The position numbers were made by a program, and so were the translations under genes. Shown here piece after piece: positions 46,259 to 55,641 of a stretch of DNA of 64,000 nt. Source of the stretch: Flaviramulus sp. Its GTDB lineage: Bacteria > Bacteroidota > Bacteroidia > Flavobacteriales > Flavobacteriaceae. Numbering within the stretch: position 1 is the stretch's first letter; every line of letters begins with the position of its first letter. Where the stretch lies: the NCBI GenBank assembly GCA_030731745.1, contig JANQTJ010000014.1:1-64000 (forward strand). The letters are read 5' to 3'. Under the pieces are notes generated by a model. It saw only the letters and a program-made list of their open reading frames with translations, was not told where the DNA came from and made no database searches.

Positions 46259-47695
46259 CTATGGTAGATAATCAACACTAATCTCATCTAATTCATAAAT
46301 ACCATCAAAAGTATCTATGCCACCACCTGTATATTTAAAAGCAATATACATGGTCCCAGATGAACAATATAAATTGACATTACCAGAATTAAACCACTGC
46401 ACAAATGAATCGGTATCTTTTACAACATATGCAGCAGATAATACTCCCCAATTTGCCGATGTTATATTAGCTTCAATGCCGTCCCAATCTAAACTATACA
46501 AAACTTCCAGAAAACTACTATCAGCTAAACTATTAGAGGTTTTGAATTGTAGTGTTAGGTTATTGTAAGCGTCTAAATCTATGGGAGGGGTTATTAACCA
46601 AGCGATATTACTTAAATCTCCAGAACTTGCAGGTTGAACTCTTGCAGAACGCCCTAAAGATGCATTTGAAGACGTAGAGGAATATCCTTCCCATCCCTCA
46701 CTGCCAACTTCAATGTAGTTTGTCCAACCACTAATTTCAATCAATCTATTATTAGATTGCGTCTCAAAATCTTCATAAAATAAATTTTGAGTCCCAATAG
46801 TTTCTGCTAAACCACAATCTAATTCTAATGGGTCGCAACGCTCTGTATTGGTGAAATCAACATCAACTGCGCTGTTAGGAATTAACACATTAAAATCATC
46901 ACCAAAATCTCTACTAAAAACTCCAGTAATAGAACCTTTACCTTGGGGAATAATAAGAGTTCTAAAATTGGAAAATGTACTAGTCTGCATGATAATTGAC
47001 ACTCCAGAATCACAATTTTCTAAGGTACGCAATCCATCAAATTGATCAATAGACTCACTTGCATATGTTGCGCCTAACTCAAACCTATTTAATTGCATGT
47101 TATCAAGTTTTATAAGGGTATTTCTATCAGCTTCTGTTAAGTTAATCAGAGTAGTACTTTTTGGAATAATACTTACTACCTCTTGCGTTCTAATAATAAT
47201 ATTACGGTATTCAAATTCTTGTATTTGTTCAAGACGTTGCCCTTCGCCTTTCGCAATAGTTAAAATGCCATTAGACTTCCCTATCGTTAATCCGCTTAAC
47301 TTTATATATACTTTTCTTCCAAACTCAAAAGTTTCTGATAAACTAGAAACATTAATATCAATCCTAAAACCTAATCTAGGGTCATTATCAGGGTTACTAG
47401 CATCTGTTTTATTTTGAATAATAAGCTCTTCAAAGAAGTTGCCAGCGGCATCACTAGAAACAACATATCCTTCAAGATAAATCTCTTCATCGACATCAAT
47501 TGTAGTAATTAAATTTCCATTATTAATAGCTTGATCAAAACGCTGTTTTATAGCTCTGAATGTGGTAATTTTATTAGCAGGAACCATTACGTTTTCAGCT
47601 TCTCCCGGAATTGGAATACCATAATCATAATCATTAACACAAGATGCTATCATCAAAATACCCAAAAGAATTAAAAGTTTTTTTATATTTTTCAT
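46259..47695 (-). CDS. DUF5689 lipoprotein with C-terminal choice-of-anchor J-type domain
   Basis: 478 residues: lipoprotein signal (LMIASC, Cys19), then DUF5689 (about 40-275; TTIDVDEEIYLEGYVVSSDAAGNFFEELIIQN...LRLGFRIDI-like PRLGFRIDINVSSL...VYIKLSGLTIGK), an OB-fold-like domain. After that is a jelly-roll-type C-terminal domain (DFETQSNNRLIEISGWTNYIEVGSEGWEGYS...SGDLSNIAWLITPPIDLDAYNNLTLQFKTS). It lies 12 bp after the TonB receptor stop on the same strand, which implies a surface-exposed receptor-lipoprotein pair analogous to SusC/SusD. Confidence 0.88.
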   Translation of the reverse strand: MKNIKKLLILLGILMIASCVNDYDYGIPIPGEAENVMVPANKITTFRAIKQRFDQAINNGNLITTIDVDEEIYLEGYVVSSDAAGNFFEELIIQNKTDASNPDNDPRLGFRIDINVSSLSETFEFGRKVYIKLSGLTIGKSNGILTIAKGEGQRLEQIQEFEYRNIIIRTQEVVSIIPKSTTLINLTEADRNTLIKLDNMQLNRFELGATYASESIDQFDGLRTLENCDSGVSIIMQTSTFSNFRTLIIPQGKGSITGVFSRDFGDDFNVLIPNSAVDVDFTNTERCDPLELDCGLAETIGTQNLFYEDFETQSNNRLIEISGWTNYIEVGSEGWEGYSSTSSNASLGRSARVQPASSGDLSNIAWLITPPIDLDAYNNLTLQFKTSNSLADSSFLEVLYSLDWDGIEANITSANWGVLSAAYVVKDTDSFVQWFNSGNVNLYCSSGTMYIAFKYTGGGIDTFDGIYELDEISVDYLP

Positions 47696-47707
47696 GGCAT
47701 AATACTT

Positions 47708-50518
47708 TTAAAATTTAACATAAAGGTTTACGAAATAAGTTGCGCCTCTTCCATACCAATATTTAGATCCAAAAACAGGTGCATCTAAAGCTTTATCATC
47801 TCTTAATTGTTCATAATTAGCATTTCTACCTTGTTCAAAACCTCCCGTTTTATAGGCTTCATCTAAAAAGTTATTTATACTTGCAAAAAAACCAACATAG
47901 TATTGATTGATTTTCCATGATTTACCACCAACCAGATTGACAGACATATAATCATCAAATCGTTCTTGTTTTAAAAGTTCTCTCGCCAAAGTTTCATCGT
48001 AATCACTAAAAGTAAAACCATCAATATCTTTAAAAAAATTATCTGTTCTAGTTAACGGACTAATATCAATATAAGTGTTTCTAAAAAAATTAGCTGTAGC
48101 TCCAAACCACCAAAAATCAGGGTCTCGGTAATCAAATCCAAATGAAAAAGCTTGATGAGGACCTGCTGCCACTTTATAATTTTTCAATTTCGAAGTCCCC
48201 AAATAAACATTCTCAAACCTATCTGAAGACAAATATAAATCTGGATTATTGGCATAAGTAAATTGGCCAATTGAAGTTACACCTCTTAATTTTATAGTTG
48301 ATGTTACTTGTGCCTCTAAACCTAATTCTACACCTAAATGTAATTTATCTATTCCTGTTAATATTTCCTGAATAAATTCGGTATCATCATTTCCTGATTG
48401 CTGTGAACTAGAACCTGCAATTACGTTTCCAATACCATCTGCAAAGAAAAATGAAATTTCGTTGGCATCATTTAAATGAGTATAATAGCCCGTGATTTTG
48501 GCATTTAAAACCGAGCTTCTATAAATATAACTGGCATCAAATGCCATTATTTTTTCCTCTTTAATACGAGGTACAATATTGTAGTTAAATCTTGAATTTG
48601 AATAGCTGTTCCTTATAGATGGTGCTTTAGTTATATAACCTACATTAACGTCAAACAATTGAGATCCAGTAAATTTATAGGTTAAACCACCTTTAAAACC
48701 CAATCCTAAAAAGGATAGCTGGTCTCCCTTTCCGATGGAATTATTTTCAAAATTTTCATTTTGAAACAACCCCTCTCTTAGGTATTGCGTATTTATTAAA
48801 CTTGTAGATACATAAAAATCAAACTTTTTATATTTGAATAAAGCTTGAGCATAACCAGACATAACATTTGCCAAAAAATTATAATTATAACTATAAGCAT
48901 CACCTACTTGCAAAACTCTATTAGGGTTTCTTAAATCGAATTGAATACCATCAAAAGCATCTACATTTAAAAACCCTGTGCCCCCTAATAAATCTAAAAC
49001 TTGTGCATAGTTTTTAGATTTTAAATTTTTATACCCTAAAGAAGCATTAAATAATATATTATCATTTATTTCACTTGTTAAAATAGTATTTACTGTAAAT
49101 TGAGAATCATCTACCACATCCTCATAAAGCATATAAGTTGCGTTTTTCCCTTGTGAAGCATTTGATAAATTGGCTTCATACAAACTATTCCAATTTAATT
49201 GCCCATTGCTTAAAAATGCCTGTTGTGCTCCATAGACAAACTCTAAATCGTCTGGAAAATTACGCTCATAATAACTAGGTAGTTTTTGATAATAAGTAGG
49301 GCTTGGATTTCGTCCCCCACCTTCAAAAGTTACTTGTCCATCTGTTGTAACTATTCTATTAGTTCCTGTAAATGCAATTCTACTATTTCCAGTTTCACCA
49401 AATTGATATCCTAAATTGGTGTTTAGTCTTGTTTTACTATTAATATTCCAAAAATGGTTTAATATAAAAATAGGTTCTTCTACTTCTTTGATGCGAGAGT
49501 TACGTTTTTCTCCGTTTTGAAAACCCCAATACTCATTATAATTAAAACCTTTTAAATCATAAACCTCTTGAGTGTTTGGTGATGATCTCCCTCGCCTATT
49601 GGGAGCATAAATACCTGTGAAATTAAAACTATGTTTATTAATCTTCTTTTCAACTGAAACAAAAAGCGAATTCGATTCGTATAAAGTAGCATCTTGATAT
49701 CCTTCATTTCCCCAGCGCCTTCCCAATGATAATGTATAAGCCCAATTATTTTTTAATAAACCCGAAGCATAAGAAAACATAAGACGATTTGTATAACTTC
49801 TGTTTGATGAGGAATATGTTAATCGCCCTCCTTCGGATACTTCTGAAGCCCTAGTATTTATATTTGTAGTTCCTAAAACGCCTCCAAAACTATAATTAGA
49901 CGGTGTTAAACCAACCGATAATTCTTGACTGCGCATAACATCATTCAATCCGCCCCAATTACTCCACTGTGGTCTCCCATTATAGAGTTTATTCATTTCT
50001 ATTCCATTAATTAAAATAGATCCATTATCTGAATCTAAACCTCTCAATCTATAAAAAGAGGCACTAAATTCAAAGGCAGCAGTACGTTGAAACAAATCTA
50101 GAGATGATGACAGCAATCCTGAAATATTATCAGAACCTAAAAAATCATTATCCAATTCGTCATCAGAAAGTGTAATGGTAAATAAATCTTGACTTTCTGC
50201 AAGGTCTCTTTCTAAAGTCATGTCAAAAATTTTAACTGTAGCATTATTGTTTACAATAATAGGATAACGTTTTGTATTAAATCCTACTTTCGAAATCTTT
50301 AAAATCTGTTCTCCTAAAGGCACATTTAAAGAAAAAATAAATTCACCTAAGGCATTAGTTGTAGTTGTTTGATTAGTTTCTTCAATAGTAATTAAAACTC
50401 CAGATATTAACTCATAAGACACACCATCTCTCACACTACCTTTAATAATTGTTTCTTGTGAAAGGGATTTGAAAATTGATAAAATTGAAACTAAAAGTAC
50501 TACGGATAATTTCTTCAT
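47708..50518 (-). CDS. TonB-dependent receptor with carboxypeptidase-regulatory domain
   Basis: 936 residues. Sec signal (KSLSQ), then a CarboxypepD_reg-like domain (IKGSVRDGVSYELISGVLITIEETNQTTTTNALGEFIFSL), a plug region with RLRGLDSDNGSILINGIEMNKLYNGRPQW and a 22-strand-type barrel ending in YFVNLYVKF. It is the first gene of a unit with the DUF5689 lipoprotein, both divergent from the secreted EEP gene at 50627. The likely role is import of a nutrient captured by the lipoprotein. The cargo cannot be read from the sequence. Confidence 0.92.
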   Translation of the reverse strand: MKKLSVVLLVSILSIFKSLSQETIIKGSVRDGVSYELISGVLITIEETNQTTTTNALGEFIFSLNVPLGEQILKISKVGFNTKRYPIIVNNNATVKIFDMTLERDLAESQDLFTITLSDDELDNDFLGSDNISGLLSSSLDLFQRTAAFEFSASFYRLRGLDSDNGSILINGIEMNKLYNGRPQWSNWGGLNDVMRSQELSVGLTPSNYSFGGVLGTTNINTRASEVSEGGRLTYSSSNRSYTNRLMFSYASGLLKNNWAYTLSLGRRWGNEGYQDATLYESNSLFVSVEKKINKHSFNFTGIYAPNRRGRSSPNTQEVYDLKGFNYNEYWGFQNGEKRNSRIKEVEEPIFILNHFWNINSKTRLNTNLGYQFGETGNSRIAFTGTNRIVTTDGQVTFEGGGRNPSPTYYQKLPSYYERNFPDDLEFVYGAQQAFLSNGQLNWNSLYEANLSNASQGKNATYMLYEDVVDDSQFTVNTILTSEINDNILFNASLGYKNLKSKNYAQVLDLLGGTGFLNVDAFDGIQFDLRNPNRVLQVGDAYSYNYNFLANVMSGYAQALFKYKKFDFYVSTSLINTQYLREGLFQNENFENNSIGKGDQLSFLGLGFKGGLTYKFTGSQLFDVNVGYITKAPSIRNSYSNSRFNYNIVPRIKEEKIMAFDASYIYRSSVLNAKITGYYTHLNDANEISFFFADGIGNVIAGSSSQQSGNDDTEFIQEILTGIDKLHLGVELGLEAQVTSTIKLRGVTSIGQFTYANNPDLYLSSDRFENVYLGTSKLKNYKVAAGPHQAFSFGFDYRDPDFWWFGATANFFRNTYIDISPLTRTDNFFKDIDGFTFSDYDETLARELLKQERFDDYMSVNLVGGKSWKINQYYVGFFASINNFLDEAYKTGGFEQGRNANYEQLRDDKALDAPVFGSKYWYGRGATYFVNLYVKF

Positions 50519-50626
50519 TTCTTAATCTAGAATTTCAATCAAAATTTTAAATTTAATTCATTTATATTAAATATTTACTTTTGGCGTAAGTTTTGTATTG
50601 AAAATTGTAACCTTAGATAGTTATTA

Positions 50627-51670
50627 ATGAGACAGATTAGCTTTTTTATTTTATTATTCTTTTGTTTATTTCTTAACGGTCAGAATAAAAAAACATATAA
50701 AATTCATACCGTTGCATTTTATAATCTTGAAAACTTATTTGATACAATTAATGATCCAAATAAGTTTGATGAAGCTAGTCCAATTATGGAAATTAACACC
50801 AACAGAACTTTTATCTATAAAAAAAAGATTAAAAATATGGCGCGGGTTATTTCTGAAATTGGGTTAGACGTAACTAACAATTCTCCTGTAATCTTAGGTG
50901 TTTCAGAAGTAGAAAATAGAGCCGTACTTGAAGATTTAATAAACGATTCCATATTGATTAAAAAAGACTATGGCATAATTCATTACTCATCACCAGATAT
51001 TCGTGGGATTGATGTGGGGTTACTTTATCAAAAACAATTATTCTCACCAATTTCGACAAGTAGTCATGAGTTAAAAATTTATGATGATAATACTCAAAAA
51101 AGAGTTTATACACGAGATCAATTATTAGTTAGCGGGAATCTAGACGGAGAACTTATTCATATTATTGTTAATCATTGGCCATCCAGAAGTGGTGGACAAG
51201 CAAAAAGTAATCCTAAACGTGTCGCTGCAGCAAAACTAACTAAACACCTTGTTGATTCCTTACAAGTTATAGATCCTTACGCAAAGGTTTTTATAACAGG
51301 TGATTTAAATGACGACCCTACTAATAAAAGTATTAAAGAAATATTAAAAACCAAAAAAGACAAAAGCAAGATGGGATTAAAAGGTATTTACAATCCTTAT
51401 GAAAGTTTTTTTAAAAACGGAATTGGTACTACAGCTTACAGAGACAACTGGAGCCTATTCGATCAAATCTTACTTACCAAACCTTTACTGGAAAGAGATT
51501 ATTCATCATTTAGATTTTATAAAGCAGGGATTTTTAATAAACAATATTTAACTACTAAAACAGGTACTTATAAAGGTTATCCTTACAGAAGCTGGTCTAA
51601 TGGTGGTTTCAGCGATGGTTTTAGCGATCACTTTCCTGTATATGTTTATGTGATTAAGGAAGTTAACTAA
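50627..51670 (+). CDS. Secreted endonuclease/exonuclease/phosphatase family protein
   Basis: 347 residues with a Sec signal (LFFCLFLNGQ) and the EEP fold: FYNLENLFDT, LGVSEVENRAV, RGIDVGLLYQ, HIIVNHWPSR, FITGDLNDDP, NWSLFDQILLTKP and the terminal GFSDHFPVYVYV. It is the exported counterpart of the gene at 44863. It is divergent from the TonB receptor by 108 bp, so the two probably share regulation. Exported members of the family often degrade extracellular DNA or RNA. It overlaps the next gene's stop by 4 bp. Confidence 0.88.
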   Translation: MRQISFFILLFFCLFLNGQNKKTYKIHTVAFYNLENLFDTINDPNKFDEASPIMEINTNRTFIYKKKIKNMARVISEIGLDVTNNSPVILGVSEVENRAVLEDLINDSILIKKDYGIIHYSSPDIRGIDVGLLYQKQLFSPISTSSHELKIYDDNTQKRVYTRDQLLVSGNLDGELIHIIVNHWPSRSGGQAKSNPKRVAAAKLTKHLVDSLQVIDPYAKVFITGDLNDDPTNKSIKEILKTKKDKSKMGLKGIYNPYESFFKNGIGTTAYRDNWSLFDQILLTKPLLERDYSSFRFYKAGIFNKQYLTTKTGTYKGYPYRSWSNGGFSDGFSDHFPVYVYVIKEVN

Positions 51671-52107
51671 CCTAACCAAGTGCTCCAAGGAATTCTAGAT
51701 AAAAACAAGACTAAGGCTATTGAATAAAAAATAGCAATTGTTTTTAATTTAGGTTTCGATATGCGTTTCTTTTTATGTTTTGAATAGCCAATTGTTATTA
51801 AAGCCACTGCTACAATATTTATTAAAGGGTGCTCTACTAAATACAATCTATTTACAGAATCTTTCATAATATCTCCCATTCCTAATTCGCTAAAGATTTG
51901 TAATCTAGGAGATACAAAATACAAAGCCAACCCTATAAGTAATTGAATATGTGAAACTATCAAGGTAAATAATGATTTTCTAAAATCGGAAGCTTCATAT
52001 TCATTATCTCCTAAAGTTTTAACAATAGCATTTACTGTAGCAATAATTAAAACTAAAAGGACTAAATATGCCCAATATGAATGTAGGGTTTTTACAGTTT
52101 CGTACAT
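51667..52107 (-). CDS. Small membrane protein (four helices, cytochrome b-like annotation in relatives)
   Basis: A 146-residue inner-membrane protein. Four hydrophobic segments (about 12-30, 47-66, 92-110, 124-140) and scattered His residues (H9 in KTLHSYW, H52 in VSHIQLL, H91 in VEHPL). Homologues in Flavobacteriaceae are often labelled cytochrome B, but the heme ligation is unproven. It is monocistronic and converges on the EEP gene with a 4-bp overlap of stops. Confidence 0.7.
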   Translation of the reverse strand: MYETVKTLHSYWAYLVLLVLIIATVNAIVKTLGDNEYEASDFRKSLFTLIVSHIQLLIGLALYFVSPRLQIFSELGMGDIMKDSVNRLYLVEHPLINIVAVALITIGYSKHKKKRISKPKLKTIAIFYSIALVLFLSRIPWSTWLG

Positions 52108-52156
52108 GATGATTTGTATTAATTTTTATTTAGCAAATGTAATAATTAAAAGCATA

Positions 52157-52186
52157 AAAAAACCGCTTCAAATTGAAGCGGTTTTA
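52157..52186 (-). terminator. Terminator of the Oar-like receptor gene
   Basis: A perfect hairpin of about 13 bp (AAAACCGCTTCAA / TTGAAGCGGTTTT) with a one-base centre, followed by a T-run on the minus strand, 23 bp past the stop. Confidence 0.85.
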
Positions 52187-52208
52187 AGTTTTTAATATTT
52201 TACTAAAA

Positions 52209-55200
52209 TTAGTTAAAAGTATATCTTAAACCAACTTGAGCTTGCCATCTTGAACTTTGAATTCCACTATCATCAAATACAGTAGGACCTTCTTCAAGTA
52301 CATTTTCTATAAGTCTAAATTCTGGTGTGTTACCAACACTAGCGCTTGTAGTTTCTAATATTGAGGTATTGCTAAAAGCAAATGCTTGTCTTCCCCAATC
52401 TTTATTGATTAAGTTAGTGAAGTTAAAAATATCAATAGATAATTGTAACGTATTTTTCTTTTTCATTGCTGGAAAAGAAATGTCTTGTAACAATTTAAAA
52501 TCTAAAATATGACTCCATGGACCTCTTGAACCATTTCTTTCAGCATATTGACCTCTTCTTGAGCTTAAATGCTTATCGTTACTAATATAGTTATCTAATA
52601 TTGCCCACTCATCAGCCGTACCAGCAGCAGAACCAGATCTATCTTCTAATACAATTTCACCAGCTGTTGCAGGAACGTACATTAAAGCATTATCTCTACT
52701 ATCATCATTTAATATAAAACGACCAGCTCTATATACATAAGAGAAAGGTTGTCCTTGAGAACCATTATAGAATAATCCAATAGTTGTTTTGATATTGTCA
52801 TTCCAATCAATCTCGTAAGACATGTTACTTGAAATTCTATGTCCTTGAGAGAAATCTGATCTAGTAACAGGTAAAACTGAATTCTTACCGTTTACAGTTT
52901 GTTGGTTTCTCCATTGAGAACTGTTTTGAGATGAAGTACCATCAAATATAGCATTTGCTTCACCATAAGAATAAGATACTTGACCAGCAAAACCATTTTC
53001 AAAAGGTTTTCTTAATGTAAAGGCAGCATTCCAAGAATTTCCTCCTCCAGTATTAGTAGCTAAATAAATACCATTATATGTACGATCGATAAGGTCAGAT
53101 CTGTTGTATACAGGTCTGTTATCAGCTCCTGCTAAAGTACCAACAGGGCCTTTTAAATTTAAGTTTTGGTAGTAAACATCTGTAATGTTATCATTCCAAA
53201 TTACATCAGCACTAGCTATTAATCCCCAAACAGGTAACTTTTGATCTAAAGCAAGGTTTACTTTAAAACGTTGTGGTAATTTAAAGTTTGGAGCAAATAA
53301 ATCTACATTTCCAGAAGTTGCACCTGATCCAGGAGCTATGTGCACTGGTTGATTATTAATGTCTGAATTAAAGAAAATAGGGTCAGTAAAGTTTCGTTCA
53401 TCACTTGAACCACTTGTTACACCATTACTATTGTAAGTTGCTCCTGGCCAAACTAAAGGTAGTCTAGAAGTGAAAATACCTAAACCACCACGTATTTGTG
53501 TTGTTTTGTCACCATTAACATCCCAATTGAATCCAATTCTAGGTGACACATGCATTATAGTGTTTACACCACGACCTACTTGTGCGCCTTCTAAATCTTT
53601 TCCAAAAGCTTCTAATAAAGGAATTGTTCTGTTATTGAAATCCTCATTTACAGGACCATCAGACCAGAAAGGCATATCAAAACGAATACCAGCAGTTAGC
53701 TTAAAATCATCAGACATTTGTACTTCGTCTTGAACATAAAAACCTAATTGAAATACTTCAAATTCTGAAGCTCCTGATGATTCATCCCCTACAGCAGTTC
53801 CACCTGCAAGAGAATAACCTTTGTCGTAATCAGAAGTAGCTAAACCGGCTAAAAATTGCTCTAAACCAGAAAGACCTAAACTTGAACTATTTCTAAAACG
53901 GTAACTACCATAGTTATTTGGTATAAATAAGTTTTTCAACTTAGAATACTCATTGTGTGTACCTAAAGTAATTGTATGTCTACCCTTAAAAATTTCAAAG
54001 TTATTTGTAAATGTAAAAATATCTTGATCCAATAAGTTAGCTGTTGAGAATGGCTCAGAACCAAAATTGATACTACCAGCACCATCATCTAATCTAACAG
54101 TTGGGAAAGGAGATCCATCAGGATCTCTATCATCTCTTACTGATTTGTATGCAATTGTCATACTGTTAGCATACTTATTACCATAAGAAGAATTCCATTG
54201 TAAGGTTGTAGCATTTGTTTTATTTACAAAAAGCTCTGATCCGTTAATAAAATTTATTGCTGCATTAGAAGAACTTCTAGCTTCCAAATTATCAACATCT
54301 TGTAACCTATGTGACAAAGTAATACTGTGATTTTCGTTTATATTCCAATCTAATTTAGCAGTAACCATGTTATTTACTAAAGTAGAGGCATTATTATTAT
54401 AAACTCCAGGATCATAACCATAATTAGAAATTAAAAATTGTCTTAAAGATTCTATATCAGATGCAGATGAATCACCAATATAATTACTAATATTAAATGG
54501 CTGTGGCGTTTCATTATCTTGTTTTTCATAATTAACAAACAAGAATAATTTATCCTTTACAATTGGAGCACCTACTCTTATTCCGTAAGTTAAAGCCGTA
54601 AAATCAGCTAATTTCTCTCTAGTGTCTCCATCATTAGTTAAAGCCGTTGGTGTTTTCCCAACAAGATCTTGATTTCTAAAAAATGTGTAAATAGAACCTT
54701 CTACGTTGTTAGAACCAGAACGTGTAATAGCATTAATTGCACCACCTGTAAAACCAGAAATTTTAACATCAAAAGGTGCTAATTGAATTTGGATTTGCTC
54801 TAATGCATCAATAGAAAATGGATTTGCTCCAGTTTGTCCACCGTCTGTTCCTGAACCTGCAAGACCAAAAACATCATTACTAACAGCTCCATCAACAGTA
54901 AAGTTGTTAAATCTGTTATTTTGACCTCCTAGAGAAACAGAAAAACCATCATTACCTTCACTTAATTGTGCTTGAGGTGTTGCTCTTAAAAAGTCTGCTA
55001 CAGATCTAGAAGCAGATGGAATAGTGGCTAAATCTCTCTTACTTACTGTAGTTTCAGCACCCGTTCTGTTAGAATCAAATACATTGTTACGTGTAGTAGT
55101 AATAACAACTTCTTCTAAGGCATTAGCCTCTTCAGCTAATTGTTTGTTAATAGATGTCGTTTGACCAAGTGTTAATTGAAGTCCTTGCTCAGAAAACTCT

Positions 55201-55463
55201 GAATAACCTACATAAGTAATTACTACAGAATAAGGACCTCCTGGTCTCATGTTTGATATTCTGTAGAATCCGTCAAAATCTGTTGCAGCTCCATAAACAG
55301 TACCTGTTGGTAAATGTTTTGCAACTACATTTGCTCCAGGAAGTGGCTCCCCGTTAATGTCAGTAATACGCCCATTAAGAGCAGAAGTTGTTGTTTGAGC
55401 AAATGACAAAGTCACTGCCAACATACTTACAACCAGCATTAAAATTTGAGTAATTTTTCTCAT
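52209..55463 (-). CDS. Oar-like TonB-dependent outer-membrane receptor
   Basis: 1084 residues with a Sec signal (TLSFAQ) and an N-terminal CarboxypepD_reg domain (LNGRITDINGEPLPGANVVAKHLPTGTVYGAATDFDGFYRI). The plug follows (TTTRNNVFDSNRTGAETTVSKRDL...LGGQNNRFNNFTVDGAVSNDVFGL) and then a large barrel ending in QVGLRYTFN. This is the Oar/OmpA-like receptor type common in Bacteroidota and Myxococcota. The many Asn/Gly-rich extracellular loops and the lack of a SusD or lipoprotein partner argue against a glycan-uptake pair. A TAATTTTG box at 55510-55517 is the probable -7 element, and a terminator follows the gene. Confidence 0.93.
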   Translation of the reverse strand: MRKITQILMLVVSMLAVTLSFAQTTTSALNGRITDINGEPLPGANVVAKHLPTGTVYGAATDFDGFYRISNMRPGGPYSVVITYVGYSEFSEQGLQLTLGQTTSINKQLAEEANALEEVVITTTRNNVFDSNRTGAETTVSKRDLATIPSASRSVADFLRATPQAQLSEGNDGFSVSLGGQNNRFNNFTVDGAVSNDVFGLAGSGTDGGQTGANPFSIDALEQIQIQLAPFDVKISGFTGGAINAITRSGSNNVEGSIYTFFRNQDLVGKTPTALTNDGDTREKLADFTALTYGIRVGAPIVKDKLFLFVNYEKQDNETPQPFNISNYIGDSSASDIESLRQFLISNYGYDPGVYNNNASTLVNNMVTAKLDWNINENHSITLSHRLQDVDNLEARSSSNAAINFINGSELFVNKTNATTLQWNSSYGNKYANSMTIAYKSVRDDRDPDGSPFPTVRLDDGAGSINFGSEPFSTANLLDQDIFTFTNNFEIFKGRHTITLGTHNEYSKLKNLFIPNNYGSYRFRNSSSLGLSGLEQFLAGLATSDYDKGYSLAGGTAVGDESSGASEFEVFQLGFYVQDEVQMSDDFKLTAGIRFDMPFWSDGPVNEDFNNRTIPLLEAFGKDLEGAQVGRGVNTIMHVSPRIGFNWDVNGDKTTQIRGGLGIFTSRLPLVWPGATYNSNGVTSGSSDERNFTDPIFFNSDINNQPVHIAPGSGATSGNVDLFAPNFKLPQRFKVNLALDQKLPVWGLIASADVIWNDNITDVYYQNLNLKGPVGTLAGADNRPVYNRSDLIDRTYNGIYLATNTGGGNSWNAAFTLRKPFENGFAGQVSYSYGEANAIFDGTSSQNSSQWRNQQTVNGKNSVLPVTRSDFSQGHRISSNMSYEIDWNDNIKTTIGLFYNGSQGQPFSYVYRAGRFILNDDSRDNALMYVPATAGEIVLEDRSGSAAGTADEWAILDNYISNDKHLSSRRGQYAERNGSRGPWSHILDFKLLQDISFPAMKKKNTLQLSIDIFNFTNLINKDWGRQAFAFSNTSILETTSASVGNTPEFRLIENVLEEGPTVFDDSGIQSSRWQAQVGLRYTFN

Positions 55464-55509
55464 AATTTTTTAAATGATAATTTATTTAATTTTTTGAAAT
55501 TAGTCGCTG

Positions 55510-55517
55510 CAAAATTA
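55510..55517 (-). promoter_or_regulatory. Probable -7 element of the Oar-like receptor gene
   Basis: TAATTTTG on the minus strand, 46 bp before the ATG, fits TAnnTTTG. No TTG lies at the standard distance upstream, so only the -7 half is supported. Confidence 0.45.
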
Positions 55518-55577
55518 CACATAATAATCTATTAAATATTATGCAAATGTTAATTAATTTAACACTAGTGAATAAAA

Positions 55578-55612
55578 AAAACGATTTAACATTTAAAATA
55601 TCAAATCGTTTT
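55578..55612 (-). terminator. Terminator downstream of pgi
   Basis: AAAACGATTT / AAATCGTTTT with a 15-base loop, followed on the minus strand by a long T-run, 30 bp beyond the pgi stop. Confidence 0.8.
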
Positions 55613-55641
55613 AGGTTTATAGTTGATTATTTAGCAACCAT

